From Acrocarpospora corrugata (GTDB lineage: Bacteria > Actinomycetota > Actinomycetes > Streptosporangiales > Streptosporangiaceae): a stretch of 55,788 nucleotides of DNA. The DNA lies in contig NZ_BLAD01000091.1 of the NCBI RefSeq assembly GCF_009687845.1, positions 1 through 55,788 on the forward strand, written 5' to 3'. The position numbers were made by a program, and so were the translations under genes. The notes below the pieces were generated by a model, which was given only the letters and a program-made list of their open reading frames with translations, did no database searches and had not been told where the DNA came from. Below are positions 8,292 to 18,544 of the stretch, in pieces; the first letter of the stretch is position 1; each line of letters begins with the position of its first letter.

Positions 8292-10085
8292 CTATTCGCC
8301 GAGACGGTCGGCCACGTCCATCCAGTCGATTTCAGCGGATTCCTTGAGGGCCGCGATCTCGCGGAGTTCGGCGTCGAGTTTGCCGAGCCGTTCGAAGTCG
8401 CTGGCGGCCTCCGCCATCTGGGCGTGCACCTTGCCTTCGCGTTCGGCCAGTTTGTCCAGCTGCCGTTCCAGCCGGGACAGCTCCTTCTGGAGCTCCCGCT
8501 GCTCCTTGGCGGACAGCCCGACCGTGATCGGGGCCTCCACCACGAGCGTGGGGGCCGGCGCGGTGGCCGCGCGGGCCGAGAGCGCGTTCCCGGCCGCGCG
8601 GCGCTCCAGGTACTCGTCCACGCCGCCAGGGAGCATCGACAGCTTGCCGTTGCCGAGCAGGGCCACCATGCGGTCGGAGACCCGCTCCAAGAAGTAGCGG
8701 TCGTGGCTGACCACCACCAGCGTGCCCGGCCAGCCGTCGAGCAGGTCCTCCAGCTCGGTCAGGGTCTCGATGTCGAGGTCGTTGGTGGGCTCGTCCAGCA
8801 GCAGCACGTTCGGCTCGTCCATGATCAGGCGGAGCAGCTGGAGCCGGCGCCGTTCGCCGCCGGACAGGTCGCCGATCACCTTCCACTGGGCGTCGCCCTT
8901 GAAGCCGAGGCGTTCCAGCAGCTGGGAGGCCGACCATTCCTTCTTGCCGACGGTGATGTACTTGCGGACCTCCTCCACCGTCTCCAGCACGCGCCGGTTC
9001 GGGTCGAGTTCGGCCAGCTCCTGGGAGAGGTGGGCGAGTTTGACCGTACGCCCCTCGACCAGGCGGCCGGAGTCCGGGCGGACCGAGCCGGAGAGCAGGC
9101 GCAGCACGGTGGACTTGCCGGAGCCGTTGACGCCGATCAGCCCGACCCGGTCGCCGGGGCCGAACTGCCAGGTGCAGTGGTCCAGGACCAGCGGTCCCGC
9201 GTCCGGGCCGCCCGCGTGCAGCGTGACGTCTTCGAGGTCGTAGACCGTGCGGCCCAGCCGCGCGGAGGCGAACTTGAGCAGTTCGACGGTCTCGCGCGGC
9301 GGCGGCACGTCGGCGATCAGGGCTTCCGCGGCGTTGATCCGGAATTTGGGCTTGGAGGTCCGGGCGGGCGGGCCGCGCCGCAGCCAGGCGATCTCCTTGC
9401 GCATCAGGTTCTGCCGCCGGTCCTCGGCCGCCTGCGCGACCCGGGAGCGCTCGGCCTTGGCCAGCACATACGCGGCGTAGCCACCGTCATACCGTTCGAC
9501 CGAGCCGTCCACGACCTCCCAGGTCCTGGTCGACACCGCGTCCAGGAACCAGCGGTCGTGGGTGACCACGATCAGCGCCGACTTGCGGGCCGCCAGATGC
9601 CCGGCCAGCCAGGCGATGGCCTCGATGTCCAGATGGTTGGTGGGCTCGTCGAGCACGATCAGGTCGTCGTCGCCGATCAGCAGCCGGGCCAGCGCGGTCC
9701 GGCGCCGCTCGCCGCCGGACAGGGCGCCCGCCCGAGAGGACAGCTCGATGTCGCCGAGCAGGTTGGCCAGGATCTCCCGGATCGCGGCGTCACTCGCCCA
9801 CTCGTGCTCGACCTTGCCGCCCAGCACGAGCTCCTGGACGGTCGCGTCGGCGGCGAAGTCGTCCCGCTGGGAGAGCACGCCGACGCGCAGGTTGCGGGTG
9901 TGGGTGACCCGCCCGCTGTCCGGCTTCAGCTCCCCCGCGATGATTGAGATCAGCGTGGTCTTGCCACCGCCGTTGCGGCCGACGACGCCGATGCGGTCGC
10001 CTTCCTCGACACCGAGCGAAACACCGGCGAGCAGGGGCTTGGGACCATAGGCGTGGGAGACGGATTCAAGATTGACCAGGTTCAT
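8292..10085 (-). CDS. ABC-F family ATPase
   Basis: 597 residues with two ABC ATPase domains and no membrane segment. The first Walker A is GRNGGGKTT and its signature LSGGERRRTALARLL. The second Walker A is GVNGSGKST and its signature LSGGERRRLQLLRL, with LLLDEPTNDLD as Walker B. A linker joins the domains, and a charged coiled-coil tail (KEQRELQKELSRLERQLDKL) resembles that of Uup/EttA proteins. ABC-F proteins act on ribosomes or, for Uup, on DNA or ribosome assembly. It lies 16 bp downstream of ispE on the same strand, the usual actinobacterial order, so the two are probably cotranscribed. Its precise role is not visible. Confidence 0.93.
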   Translation of the reverse strand: MNLVNLESVSHAYGPKPLLAGVSLGVEEGDRIGVVGRNGGGKTTLISIIAGELKPDSGRVTHTRNLRVGVLSQRDDFAADATVQELVLGGKVEHEWASDAAIREILANLLGDIELSSRAGALSGGERRRTALARLLIGDDDLIVLDEPTNHLDIEAIAWLAGHLAARKSALIVVTHDRWFLDAVSTRTWEVVDGSVERYDGGYAAYVLAKAERSRVAQAAEDRRQNLMRKEIAWLRRGPPARTSKPKFRINAAEALIADVPPPRETVELLKFASARLGRTVYDLEDVTLHAGGPDAGPLVLDHCTWQFGPGDRVGLIGVNGSGKSTVLRLLSGSVRPDSGRLVEGRTVKLAHLSQELAELDPNRRVLETVEEVRKYITVGKKEWSASQLLERLGFKGDAQWKVIGDLSGGERRRLQLLRLIMDEPNVLLLDEPTNDLDIETLTELEDLLDGWPGTLVVVSHDRYFLERVSDRMVALLGNGKLSMLPGGVDEYLERRAAGNALSARAATAPAPTLVVEAPITVGLSAKEQRELQKELSRLERQLDKLAEREGKVHAQMAEAASDFERLGKLDAELREIAALKESAEIDWMDVADRLGE

Positions 10086-10101
10086 CGCCTGGTAAGGATA
10101 T

Positions 10102-11001
10102 CTAGACCAGCACGGCTCCGGGGACCGGTCCGTACGCGCTGACCGTCGCGCGGCAGACGCTGCGCAGCGCCACCGACAGGTCCAGGGCGTGCTCCGCGGA
10201 CTCGGCGAGGAACGCGCAGGTCGGCCCGGAACCAGAGACCAGCGCGCCGAGCGCGCCCTGCTCGCGGCCCTCGTCCAGGGTGCGCAGCAGGCTGCGGCGG
10301 AGCATGATCGCGGCCTGCTGCAGGTCGTTGGCCAGGGCCTTTCCCAGCCCCTGGGGGTCGCCGTCGCGCAGGGCCGCGGCCAGTGGCTCGCTCAGCGCGG
10401 GCCAGGCGGCGCGCTCTCCCGCGGCTTCCCTGAGGCGGTCGCACTCGCTGTAGACGGTGGGCGTGGACAGGCCGCCGTCGGCCAGCGCGAACACCCAGTG
10501 GAAGGTCCCCGACACCGGCAGCGGCGTCAGCACCTCGCCGCGCCCGACGCCGACCGCGGTCCCGCCGAGCAGGGCGAACGGCACGTCGCTCCCCAGATCG
10601 GCGGCGATGTCCGACAGATCTTCCAGGGACAGGCCGAGCCCCCAGAGCCGGTCGCACGCCACCAGGGCGGCGGCGGCGTCGGCGCTTCCCCCGGCCATGC
10701 CGCCAGCCACCGGGATCGACTTGCGGATGACCAGCTCCGCGCCGTACGCCCGGCCGGCCCGGGAGGCGAGCGCGCGGGCGGCCCGGATCGCCAGGTTGTC
10801 GCCGTCCACCGGCACCTGGTCGGCCAAGTCGCCCTCCACCCGGACGGTCAGCGTCTCGGCCTCGGAGGCGGTGACCTCGTCGAAGAGCGACACCGCGTGG
10901 AACACATTCACCAGATCGTGATAGCCGTCGTCCCGGAGCGGGCCCACCGACAGCTGCAGATTGACCTTGGCCGGGACTCGTACGGTCACAGATGACGTCA
11001 C
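10102..11001 (-). CDS. ispE: 4-diphosphocytidyl-2-C-methyl-D-erythritol kinase
   Basis: 299 residues, GHMP kinase fold. It phosphorylates CDP-methylerythritol in the MEP isoprenoid pathway. It begins VRVPAKVNLQLSVG, has the GHMP ATP loop IPVAGGMAGGSADAAAAL and the C-terminal ALVSGSGPTCAFL. The GTG at 11001 gives the family length; the in-frame GTG at 10989 is also possible. In Mycobacterium this gene directly follows rsmA, but here a kinase/FG-GAP pair on the other strand lies between them. Confidence 0.95.
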   Translation of the reverse strand: MTSSVTVRVPAKVNLQLSVGPLRDDGYHDLVNVFHAVSLFDEVTASEAETLTVRVEGDLADQVPVDGDNLAIRAARALASRAGRAYGAELVIRKSIPVAGGMAGGSADAAAALVACDRLWGLGLSLEDLSDIAADLGSDVPFALLGGTAVGVGRGEVLTPLPVSGTFHWVFALADGGLSTPTVYSECDRLREAAGERAAWPALSEPLAAALRDGDPQGLGKALANDLQQAAIMLRRSLLRTLDEGREQGALGALVSGSGPTCAFLAESAEHALDLSVALRSVCRATVSAYGPVPGAVLV

Positions 11002-11067
11002 GGCACCCGAGCCTAACCTGACCTGCCTCAATGCCTGACAAACGATCACCACAAATTGGGGCGAAAG

Positions 11068-11087
11068 CCGTACACGGAACGGTACGG
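11068..11087. promoter_or_regulatory. inverted repeat in the ispE/kinase divergent region
   Basis: CCGTAC and GTACGG flank an 8-nt spacer, 27 bp before the kinase start. It could be an operator for the divergent pair; no regulator is identified. Confidence 0.3.
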
Positions 11088-11113
11088 TTGCGGCAACGCG
11101 CGGTTCACGGGGA

Positions 11114-12490
11114 GTGCACATCGACGTCAACTCGGCTATCAGCGCGCCGCTTTCCGACGGTGATCCGGCGCGAATCGGGCCGTACCAGCTGGTTGGACGC
11201 CTCGGCACGGGCGGCATGGGCACGGTCTACCTGGGCCTGGACGGGGAACGCCAGGTCGCGGTGAAGGTCGTCAAGCGGCAGTACGCGGTGGACGAGGAAT
11301 TCGGCCTGCGCTTCAAGACCGAGGTGGAGCACGCGCAGCGGGTCGCCTCCTTCTGTACGGCGCTGGTCCTGGATCAGGGCACGACGGAGGACGGGCGGCC
11401 GTACATGGTCACCGAGTTCATCCAGGGCACCCCGCTGGACCGGCAGATCGCGACCTCCGGCGCGCTGGACTCGGGCAGCCTGCACGGCGTCGCCTTCGGC
11501 GTGGCCGCCGCGCTGACCGCCATCCACGCCGCCGGGCTGGTTCATCGCGACCTCAAACCGGCCAACGTGATCCTGTCCATGTCCGGGCCGCGAGTGATCG
11601 ACTTCGGCATCGCGCGGGCGGTCGACGCCACGCACGGGCACACCGAGACCGGCGAAGTCGTCGGCTCCCCCGGCTGGTGGGCGCCAGAACAGTTACAGGG
11701 CCGCCTCGTCACCCCCGCCGTCGACATCTTCACCTGGGGCTGCCTGGTCGCCTTCGCCGGCAACGCCCGCCACCCGTTCGGCGAGGGCGACCCCATGGTC
11801 CTGGCCCACCGCGTCCTGGAATCCGAGCCCGACCTGGACGGCCTGCCCGCCCCCCTCGACCACCTCGTCCGGCGCGCCCTGCACAAGGAGCCCCGCCACC
11901 GCCCCTCCGCCCAGGAGCTCCTCCTCGCCCTCGTGGGCGGACGCGAGGACCCCAGCACCGAAGTCCTGGCCTGGGACCCGGCCAGCACCGCGTCGCTGAC
12001 GTGGGACCCGCCGGAGGACCTGCGACCCCCCGCGCCCACCCGCAAACACCGCAAATGGCCGTACGCGGTGTTAGCCGGCCTCCTGGTCCTGGGCGCCGGC
12101 CTCTACCTCGGCTTCCGCGACAGCACACCGGCCGACCCCACCGGCTCCAACGCCCGCCCCAACGACATCGGCCGCCGCCTCGTCATCCGCGACATCCACC
12201 TGATCGTTCAACCCCCTCGCTGCCGCCCCGCCCCCGACGGAACGGCCTGCTCGGTGACCTGGCTCCTCATCAACATGGGCGGCGCCACCACCCAACTCAC
12301 CCCCTACCCCCGCCTAACCGACAACCAAGGCAACACCCACACCACCACCACCCCACCCCCACCCGACCAACTCGCCCCCGGCGACCACCTCACCCTCACC
12401 GCCGAATACACCCTCCCCGAGGGCAACACCCCCACCTCCCTGACGGGATCTTTGGTGTCCGGCGGCCCCGAAACAGAGGTCCGACTGTGA
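11114..12490 (+). CDS. membrane Ser/Thr protein kinase (copy 1)
   Basis: 458 residues. The PknB-type cytoplasmic kinase domain has [11 protein letters not shown], Lys51 in VAVKVVK, catalytic Asp146 in [10 protein letters not shown] and Asp163 in DFGIA. A Pro-rich linker leads to one membrane segment at about residues 315-335 (YAVLAGLLVLGAGLYLGF). The roughly 120-residue outer domain has two Cys (PPRCRPAPDGTACSV) and a beta-sandwich look similar to DUF4352. Activation-loop Thr residues (THGHTETGE) suggest autophosphorylation. The stop overlaps the FG-GAP gene start (GTGA), so the secreted propeller is coupled to the kinase. The GTG at 11114 is chosen; the Shine-Dalgarno site is weak. It is paralogous to the kinase at 14987. 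Confidence 0.92.
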   Translation: MHIDVNSAISAPLSDGDPARIGPYQLVGRLGTGGMGTVYLGLDGERQVAVKVVKRQYAVDEEFGLRFKTEVEHAQRVASFCTALVLDQGTTEDGRPYMVTEFIQGTPLDRQIATSGALDSGSLHGVAFGVAAALTAIHAAGLVHRDLKPANVILSMSGPRVIDFGIARAVDATHGHTETGEVVGSPGWWAPEQLQGRLVTPAVDIFTWGCLVAFAGNARHPFGEGDPMVLAHRVLESEPDLDGLPAPLDHLVRRALHKEPRHRPSAQELLLALVGGREDPSTEVLAWDPASTASLTWDPPEDLRPPAPTRKHRKWPYAVLAGLLVLGAGLYLGFRDSTPADPTGSNARPNDIGRRLVIRDIHLIVQPPRCRPAPDGTACSVTWLLINMGGATTQLTPYPRLTDNQGNTHTTTTPPPPDQLAPGDHLTLTAEYTLPEGNTPTSLTGSLVSGGPETEVRL

Positions 12491-14040
12491 AAGCCCACGC
12501 AACACTCGGGACAGCTCTGACCGGATGGCTGCGTTCGCCCACCCACGGTCCGAACTCCACGAGGGCTCCCCTGCGAGGATCACGCTCTTCGGGGGAGCAG
12601 AGATCCGGAAGTGTCTCGCCAACACTGACGCGGGTCCTTCCCATCCGGCGGTCGTCATTTGGGTGGCGGCTGCGGAGGGTGGCGGCTTTGTTGGTGGTTG
12701 GGGGTTTGGTGGTGGGGTTGGTGGGGGCTGGGTCGCCGCCTGTTGATGTCTGCGGGGGTGCGGGGACGGCGGATTTTGATGGGGATGGGGTCAATGACGC
12801 CCTGGTTACCGATCCGGTTTCGCCGGGGGGTGAGTTGGAGGGGCGGGCCTACTTGTTGCTCGGGCCGATGTTGAGTGCGCGGGTGATGCCGTTGCTGCAA
12901 GGGGGTGGGCAAGCGGGGTGGGCGGCCAAGGCGGGGCATCTGGATGGGGATGGGTGTCTGGATGTGGTGATTTCCAATCCGTTCGCTTCGGGGGTTTCCG
13001 ATGGGGGTTCGGTGCCGGGGGCGGGGGTTGCCTATGTGTTCTGGGGTGGGCAGGCGATGGCGGGGTCGCGGCTGGAGTTGAAGGTTCCTTCGCCGCGGAC
13101 GAACGCGCATTTCGGGTGGTCGCTGGCGATCGCGTCGGGGACGGTGGCGGTGGGCGCGCCGCATGAGGACGCGGACGAGGTCGCCGATTCCGGGGCCGCG
13201 TACGTGTTCAGGTTCGACGGGCGCAAGCCGCGAGAGGCGCAGCGGATCACGCAGAACTCGCCGGGCGTGCCGGGGCATGCGCAGACGGGGGACATGTTCG
13301 GGTGGGCGCTCGCGTTCGCCCGGCTCGGCGGGAACGCGGGAGAGGTCGATCTGGCGGTCGGCGTGCCATTCGAGGATCGGGAAGAAGTCGGGCAGATCGA
13401 CACGGGGGCGGTCGCGCTCGTGTACGACGTGGCGACCAAGCCGTGGACCTATCGGGGAGTGCGCTGGGATCTGTCGCTGGTGGCGGCGGGCACCGAGTCA
13501 CGCACCGGCGACCATTTCGGGCATTCACTCGCGTTCGGTACGCATGCCGGGAAGGGCTACCTCGCCATCGGAGCCCCCAACGCGGACGTCCAGGGCGTGC
13601 CAAACTCCGGCCTGGCCCTGCTCTTCGAGTCGACCTCCGGGGACCCACGCCTGATCAGGAGCCTGCACGAGGGCACGGTCGGAATCGGCGACATCGCGGA
13701 AGCGGGCGACATGTTCGGCTATGCGCTCGCGTTCGTGGGGACGGACGTCCTGGTCGGGATTCCGGGGCAGAGTGAGACCCGGCGCCCGGAAAGCGGAGCC
13801 GTACAGGCGATTCCGCTGGATCCGACCCGGTTCAGCCGGCAGATCCGGCTGGCCAACGGGCAGTCCTACGATCATTTCGGGTGGAGTCTGGCGCGGACCG
13901 GGGACGGGTACGCGCTGGTGGGAGTGCCGGATCGGAGGACGACCGGGGCGGTGGCCGTGGTCTCGCCCGTCGGCGAAGTGCGGAAGCTGATCGTTCCGGA
14001 TGGGGACGCGCTGGAGTTCGGGGCGACCGTCACCGGCTAG
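12487..14040 (+). CDS. secreted FG-GAP repeat propeller protein (copy 1)
   Basis: 517 residues from the GTG that overlaps the kinase stop. Residues of about 60-80 ([18 protein letters not shown]) act as a signal or anchor; the preceding 60-residue basic extension is odd, and no better start codon is visible close to the signal. The rest is an integrin-alpha-type propeller: Ca-loop motifs [11 protein letters not shown] and [10 protein letters not shown], then repeats HFGWSLA, MFGWALA, HFGHSLA, MFGYALA and HFGWSLA, about seven blades. Codon use at 12650-13100 is visibly richer in G and T than its neighbours. It overlaps the convergent rsmA by 11 bp. It may be the ligand or sensor partner of the kinase (inference). 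Confidence 0.85.
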   Translation: MKAHATLGTALTGWLRSPTHGPNSTRAPLRGSRSSGEQRSGSVSPTLTRVLPIRRSSFGWRLRRVAALLVVGGLVVGLVGAGSPPVDVCGGAGTADFDGDGVNDALVTDPVSPGGELEGRAYLLLGPMLSARVMPLLQGGGQAGWAAKAGHLDGDGCLDVVISNPFASGVSDGGSVPGAGVAYVFWGGQAMAGSRLELKVPSPRTNAHFGWSLAIASGTVAVGAPHEDADEVADSGAAYVFRFDGRKPREAQRITQNSPGVPGHAQTGDMFGWALAFARLGGNAGEVDLAVGVPFEDREEVGQIDTGAVALVYDVATKPWTYRGVRWDLSLVAAGTESRTGDHFGHSLAFGTHAGKGYLAIGAPNADVQGVPNSGLALLFESTSGDPRLIRSLHEGTVGIGDIAEAGDMFGYALAFVGTDVLVGIPGQSETRRPESGAVQAIPLDPTRFSRQIRLANGQSYDHFGWSLARTGDGYALVGVPDRRTTGAVAVVSPVGEVRKLIVPDGDALEFGATVTG

Positions 14041-14878
14041 GGCCGTGCTCCGCGATTCTGGCGAAATCGAGCACGCTCAGCTGTTCGCCGCGTTCCGAGG
14101 GGTTGATCCCCGCTTTGGTGAGGGCTGTTTCGGCGGCGGACGCCGTACCGGCCCAGGAGGCCAGGGCGGCGCGGAGGGTTTTGCGGCGCTGCGCGAAAGC
14201 GGCGTCCACGACGGCGAAGACCTGCTCGCGGGTCGCGGAGGTGGCCGGCGGGTCGCGGCGGACCAGCGAGACCAGGCCGGAGTCCACGTTCGGAGCGGGC
14301 CAGAACACGTTCCGGCCGACCGGCCCGGCCCGGCGAACCTCCGCATACCAGGCCGCCTTCACCGACGGCACACCGTAGATCTTGGAGCCGGGCGGCGCGG
14401 CCAGCCGATCCGCGACTTCCGCCTGAACCATGACAAGCCCGCTCCGAAGGGACGGCAGGCACTCCAGCATGTGCAGCACCACCGGGACCGACACGTTGTA
14501 CGGCAGGTTCGCCACCAACGCGGTCGGCAGGACGGGCAGATCCTCAGGACCGATCCGGAGCGCGTCGGCGGCCAGCACCGACAGGCGGTCGGCGTGCTCC
14601 GGAGCCCTCTCCGCGACCGTCACGGGAAGCTGCGCCGCCAGCACCGGATCGATCTCCACCGCCACCACCCGGGCGACTTCGGCCAGCAGCGCCAGCGTCA
14701 GCGACCCCAGACCCGGACCGATCTCGATCACCACGTCCTCCGGCGTGACCCCCGCCACCCGGACGATCTTGCGGACCGTGCCGCCGTCGATCACGAAATT
14801 CTGCCCGAGCCTCTTCGTCGGACGGATGTTCAATTTCTCCGCCAGCGTGCGCACTTCGACGGGCCCAAGCAAACTCAT
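14030..14878 (-). CDS. rsmA: 16S rRNA adenine-N6 dimethyltransferase
   Basis: 282 residues. It dimethylates two adjacent adenines near the 3' end of 16S rRNA (A1518/A1519 in E. coli). It shows [13 protein letters not shown], the SAM site [11 protein letters not shown], and the catalytic NLPYNVSVP motif. The ATG at 14878 is preferred for its length and N-terminus ([16 protein letters not shown]), although GGAGG sits very close to it; 14896 is an alternative. It lies between two kinase/FG-GAP pairs transcribed on the other strand, overlapping the first at its 3' end. Confidence 0.95.
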   Translation of the reverse strand: MSLLGPVEVRTLAEKLNIRPTKRLGQNFVIDGGTVRKIVRVAGVTPEDVVIEIGPGLGSLTLALLAEVARVVAVEIDPVLAAQLPVTVAERAPEHADRLSVLAADALRIGPEDLPVLPTALVANLPYNVSVPVVLHMLECLPSLRSGLVMVQAEVADRLAAPPGSKIYGVPSVKAAWYAEVRRAGPVGRNVFWPAPNVDSGLVSLVRRDPPATSATREQVFAVVDAAFAQRRKTLRAALASWAGTASAAETALTKAGINPSERGEQLSVLDFARIAEHGPSR

Positions 14879-14986
14879 GCCTCCAGTCTCCGGCATGTGA
14901 GCGTGCCGAATTACCTGTTGCCCTCGGGTGAAGTACATCCAAGCTGAACTCGGCGTCGAACATCCCATGTACGAAGGGAGGCAACG

Positions 14987-17056
14987 GTGGATAACGTGGG
15001 CGCGCAATCCCAGGTGGTAGGAGATCCCCCGATGGAACCGACCGGCGCCGAGCCGCTCACCCCGCACGACCCTGCCGCGATCGGGCCGTATCGGCTACTG
15101 GGCAGGCTGGGCGAAGGCGGCATGGGCACGGTCTACCTGGCCGTCGCGCCCACCGGCCGGCTGGTGGCCGTCAAAGTGGTGAAGGCGCAATTCACCATGG
15201 ACGATGATTTCGCCGCCCGATTCCACGGCGAGGTGGAGAACGCCCGCCGGGTGGCGTCCTTCTGTACGGCCCAGGTGCTGGACAACGGGAACACCGAGCA
15301 CGGGCAGCCGTACATGGTGACCGAGTACATCGCCGGGATCCCGCTGTCCCGGCAGATCAGCCAGTACGGCGCGCTCGACCCGGGGCCGCTGCACGGCGTG
15401 GCCCTCGGCGTCGCCGCCGCGCTGGCCGCGATCCATGTGGCGGGGCTGGTGCATCGCGACCTCAAACCGGCGAACGTGATCCTGTCCATGTCCGGGCCAC
15501 GGGTGATCGACTTCGGGATCGCGCGGGCGCTGGACACGACGCACAGCTTCACGCAGTCGGGCGAGTTACTGGGAAGTCCCGGTTGGTGGGCTCCTGAGCA
15601 GGTTCGCGGCCAGGAGATCAGCCCTTGGACGGACATCTTCGCCTGGGGATGTCTGGTGTCTTATGCGGCGACTGGCCGGCATCCGTACGGGCGCGGGGAC
15701 GCGGTCACACTCGCGGCCCGGGTGCTGGCCGGCCGGCCGGATCTCGGGGCGTTACCGGCCCCCCTGAACGAACTGGCCCGAAGGGCGACAGATCCCGACC
15801 CCTTCCTGCGTCCGACGGCGCAGGATCTGCTGATCGCACTGGTGGGCGGCTCGATTCCGGCCCCTGCCTCGATGAGTTCCATGCCACCCAGCTCGCAGAG
15901 CACCCTGGTCGCCACCGAACTGCTCAGCGAATCCTGGGAAGCTCCCCCCAACGTCGCCGACGAACCGGACGTCACCCAGATCCTCGCCCGAACCGCCCTC
16001 TCCCCAATCCCAGCACCCACGACCGTCGAAACCCCGCAATCGACACCTGAGACGCCTGGAACTGCCCCCGGTCCGAGGAACCCTTCCGGCCCTGGAGATT
16101 CTCCGGGCAGTTCTTCCCACGGGCCTGGAGATTCCGCCGCCTCAGGGGGTGCTGCTCCAGGTTCGAGGGGTTCCGTTCCCGGCTCAGACGGGCCTCCGTT
16201 CGGTGCGCCCGATTCGGGGGGATCCGCCGCGGCTTCGACCACGCCAGAAGGGTTCGCCCCAGGGCGAAGCACTCCGGCGGGAACGCCTCGGACTATTCCA
16301 GAAGGTTTTGCTCCGGGCCGGAGCCCTCAAGCTTCCGCTTGGACTCCCCAGGTGCCCCCGGCGAGTGCTGGCGCGTCGGCGGTTCCCGCTTCTTCGCCGA
16401 GTTCCTCGGGGTGGCCGCCCCACGGCGGGTCTCCCCCTGTGGGTGGCCCGGTGACAGCTGTAGAGCAAGCGTGGCGTTCCGCCGCGTCCGACACCGACCC
16501 CCATGGGGGGATCCGGTTCGCGGAGGATTCGCCCACCGAGGGAAGTAAGCGGGAGCGCACCTCGGTGATGCGGTGGCTGCTCGCCGCCGGTGCCGTGGCG
16601 GCCGCGCTGACGGTGACCCTGGTCGTGCTGCTCACCGCCGGATCCGACGAAAAGCCCAAGCCCGTGGCGAAAGCCACCGTATCCGCGCCACCCCGGATCG
16701 GCGAGGACGTCGGCCGCCAGATCGCGCTCGGCGGGTACGATCTGGCGCTCCTCATCCCCCAGCAACCCCGCTGCGACGTGAAAACCCATGAGGGCGCAAC
16801 CGCAGCCAAGGGCGGATTCTGCCTGGTGCGCTGGACGATGCTGAACACCGGCGGCGACCTGGCCGCGTTCAACGGCGCAGCCCCCACCCTCATCGACGAC
16901 AAAGGCGACGAATACCCGCCGCACGAGTCCTCGACCACCCTCCCCACCGCCCTGAAACCCGGCGCGAAAGTGGACGGTCTCCTCGTCTTCGACCTGCCCT
17001 CGGGCCGTACCCCCGTGAAGCTGTCCCTCACCGACGACGTGGAGGCCCAGCTGTGA
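14987..17056 (+). CDS. membrane Ser/Thr protein kinase (copy 2)
   Basis: 689 residues. The GTG start at 14987 has GGAGG 5 nt upstream. The kinase domain is very close to the copy at 11114: [11 protein letters not shown], Lys63 in VAVKVVK, catalytic Asp158 in [10 protein letters not shown], Asp175 in DFGIA, and the same SPGWWAPEQ after the activation loop. A long Pro/Ser/Gly-rich linker (about 300-510) replaces the short one. One membrane segment lies at about 530-552, followed by a two-Cys outer domain like that of copy 1. The stop overlaps the next FG-GAP gene start (GTGA). It is divergent from rsmA. The repetitive linker is the main difference from its paralogue. Confidence 0.93.
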   Translation: MDNVGAQSQVVGDPPMEPTGAEPLTPHDPAAIGPYRLLGRLGEGGMGTVYLAVAPTGRLVAVKVVKAQFTMDDDFAARFHGEVENARRVASFCTAQVLDNGNTEHGQPYMVTEYIAGIPLSRQISQYGALDPGPLHGVALGVAAALAAIHVAGLVHRDLKPANVILSMSGPRVIDFGIARALDTTHSFTQSGELLGSPGWWAPEQVRGQEISPWTDIFAWGCLVSYAATGRHPYGRGDAVTLAARVLAGRPDLGALPAPLNELARRATDPDPFLRPTAQDLLIALVGGSIPAPASMSSMPPSSQSTLVATELLSESWEAPPNVADEPDVTQILARTALSPIPAPTTVETPQSTPETPGTAPGPRNPSGPGDSPGSSSHGPGDSAASGGAAPGSRGSVPGSDGPPFGAPDSGGSAAASTTPEGFAPGRSTPAGTPRTIPEGFAPGRSPQASAWTPQVPPASAGASAVPASSPSSSGWPPHGGSPPVGGPVTAVEQAWRSAASDTDPHGGIRFAEDSPTEGSKRERTSVMRWLLAAGAVAAALTVTLVVLLTAGSDEKPKPVAKATVSAPPRIGEDVGRQIALGGYDLALLIPQQPRCDVKTHEGATAAKGGFCLVRWTMLNTGGDLAAFNGAAPTLIDDKGDEYPPHESSTTLPTALKPGAKVDGLLVFDLPSGRTPVKLSLTDDVEAQL

Positions 17057-18519
17057 ACCGCTCCGCCGTCCTCACCGCGGCCCTCGCCACCCTGCTGGCC
17101 GCCGTCCTCTCCACCCCCGCGTCCGGTACGGCTACCGCGCGCGCCGACTGCGCCACCGCGGGCCCGGCCGACTTCAACGGCGACGGCCTCAACGACGCCG
17201 TCGCCGGGGACCCCTTCGCCGATCTGGGCGACATTCCCGGCGCGGGCGGGGTCCAGGTGCTCCTGGGCGGCAGCTCCGACAAGGACACGGAAGGGCTTCC
17301 CGGCCTCGGCGGCACCGTCGAACTGCGCAGCCCCAACCCGGAACCCGGCGAGGGCTTCGGCTGGGCCGTACGGACCGCGCACGTCAACGACGACAAATGC
17401 CTTGATGTCATCGTCGGAGCTCCTTACGCGGGTGATGATGACTCCGGTGCCGCGTATGTGTTCTTCGGGACGGCCTCCGGTGCGGCGGACGTGCTGGCGT
17501 TGGATGCGGACAAGCAGGCGGAAGCGCACTTCGGGTGGTCGCTCGCCTCCGCGGATCTGAGTGGCGGGGGCGCGGTCGTCGCTGTCGGGGAGCCGCACGC
17601 TGACGAACCCGCCGACGCGGGTGCCGTGCACGTCTTCGACCTGGACGGGACGATTCGGTCCGCCAAACGCCTGACGCAGGAGGATGACGGCGTCATCGGC
17701 AACGGCGAGGTCGGCGACATGTGGGGGTGGGCGATCGCGATCGGCAACCTCGGCGGCGACCCCGGCAAGCCTGATCTGGCCGTCGGCGCTCCGTACGAGA
17801 ACAATGACGGCACCGGAATTCAGGTGGCCGAGGGGAAGCTCGACTCGGGCATGGTGGCTGTCGTGTTCGATGTCATGGACGACGGGCCGTACGACAGCCA
17901 CAAGTGGGATCTGAACCAGGCCACGAAGGAAGTCGTGGAGAAGTCCGGCAATCGTTTCGGCTGGTCTTTGGCGTACGCGGAGTGGGGGAACTCGGGTTAT
18001 CTGGCGGCGAGCCTGCCGCTGGCCGACCAGGGCGACATCCGCGACGCGGGCGCGATCCAGCTGTTCGAGCGCAAAGGCTCCGGCGAACTCAAAGCCAGCC
18101 GGACACTCCGCATGGGCGTAGGCGAACTCCGCTTCCCCACGATCCCCGTCGTCAAAGGCGCGGCCATCGGCTGGTCCATGGCCTTCCTGAATCCTGGCGG
18201 GACTCCGATCATCGCGATCGGGGAACCATACGCGTCAGTCCAGGGCGTTCCCGAATCCGGGCAGGTTCGTTTCTCCACAGTTCGTGGCGGCGAGAGCGGC
18301 GACACCCTGGACTTCTTGGAATCACAGCCATACCAGCACTTCGGCTGGTCCCTGGCCGGCTACGGCAGCCCCAACGGACTGTCCGCCGGCCGCGGCCTCA
18401 TCATCGGCATCCCCGACCGCAAGGGCGGCGGCGCCGTTGCCACCCGCGCGGTCGGCCCTGCCACCTTGCTCAAAACCACACTCAAGGGAGCCACCGACCT
18501 GGGCCGCGCAGTGGGCTGA
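17053..18519 (+). CDS. secreted FG-GAP repeat propeller protein (copy 2)
   Basis: 488 residues. The signal peptide is [20 protein letters not shown] with cleavage near TARA-DC. FG-GAP repeats follow: DFNGDGLNDAV, FGWAVRTA, DKCLDVIVGAP, HFGWSLAS, MWGWAIAIG, RFGWSLAY and HFGWSLAG, about seven blades with Ca-binding loops. The GTG start overlaps the kinase stop, the same arrangement as at 12487. It is convergent with the Rpf gene, 25 bp apart. Propellers of this type mediate extracellular binding; partnership with the coupled kinase is inferred. Confidence 0.9.
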   Translation: MNRSAVLTAALATLLAAVLSTPASGTATARADCATAGPADFNGDGLNDAVAGDPFADLGDIPGAGGVQVLLGGSSDKDTEGLPGLGGTVELRSPNPEPGEGFGWAVRTAHVNDDKCLDVIVGAPYAGDDDSGAAYVFFGTASGAADVLALDADKQAEAHFGWSLASADLSGGGAVVAVGEPHADEPADAGAVHVFDLDGTIRSAKRLTQEDDGVIGNGEVGDMWGWAIAIGNLGGDPGKPDLAVGAPYENNDGTGIQVAEGKLDSGMVAVVFDVMDDGPYDSHKWDLNQATKEVVEKSGNRFGWSLAYAEWGNSGYLAASLPLADQGDIRDAGAIQLFERKGSGELKASRTLRMGVGELRFPTIPVVKGAAIGWSMAFLNPGGTPIIAIGEPYASVQGVPESGQVRFSTVRGGESGDTLDFLESQPYQHFGWSLAGYGSPNGLSAGRGLIIGIPDRKGGGAVATRAVGPATLLKTTLKGATDLGRAVG

Positions 18520-18544
18520 GGATGGGTGCCGCAGCCGTCGTCGG

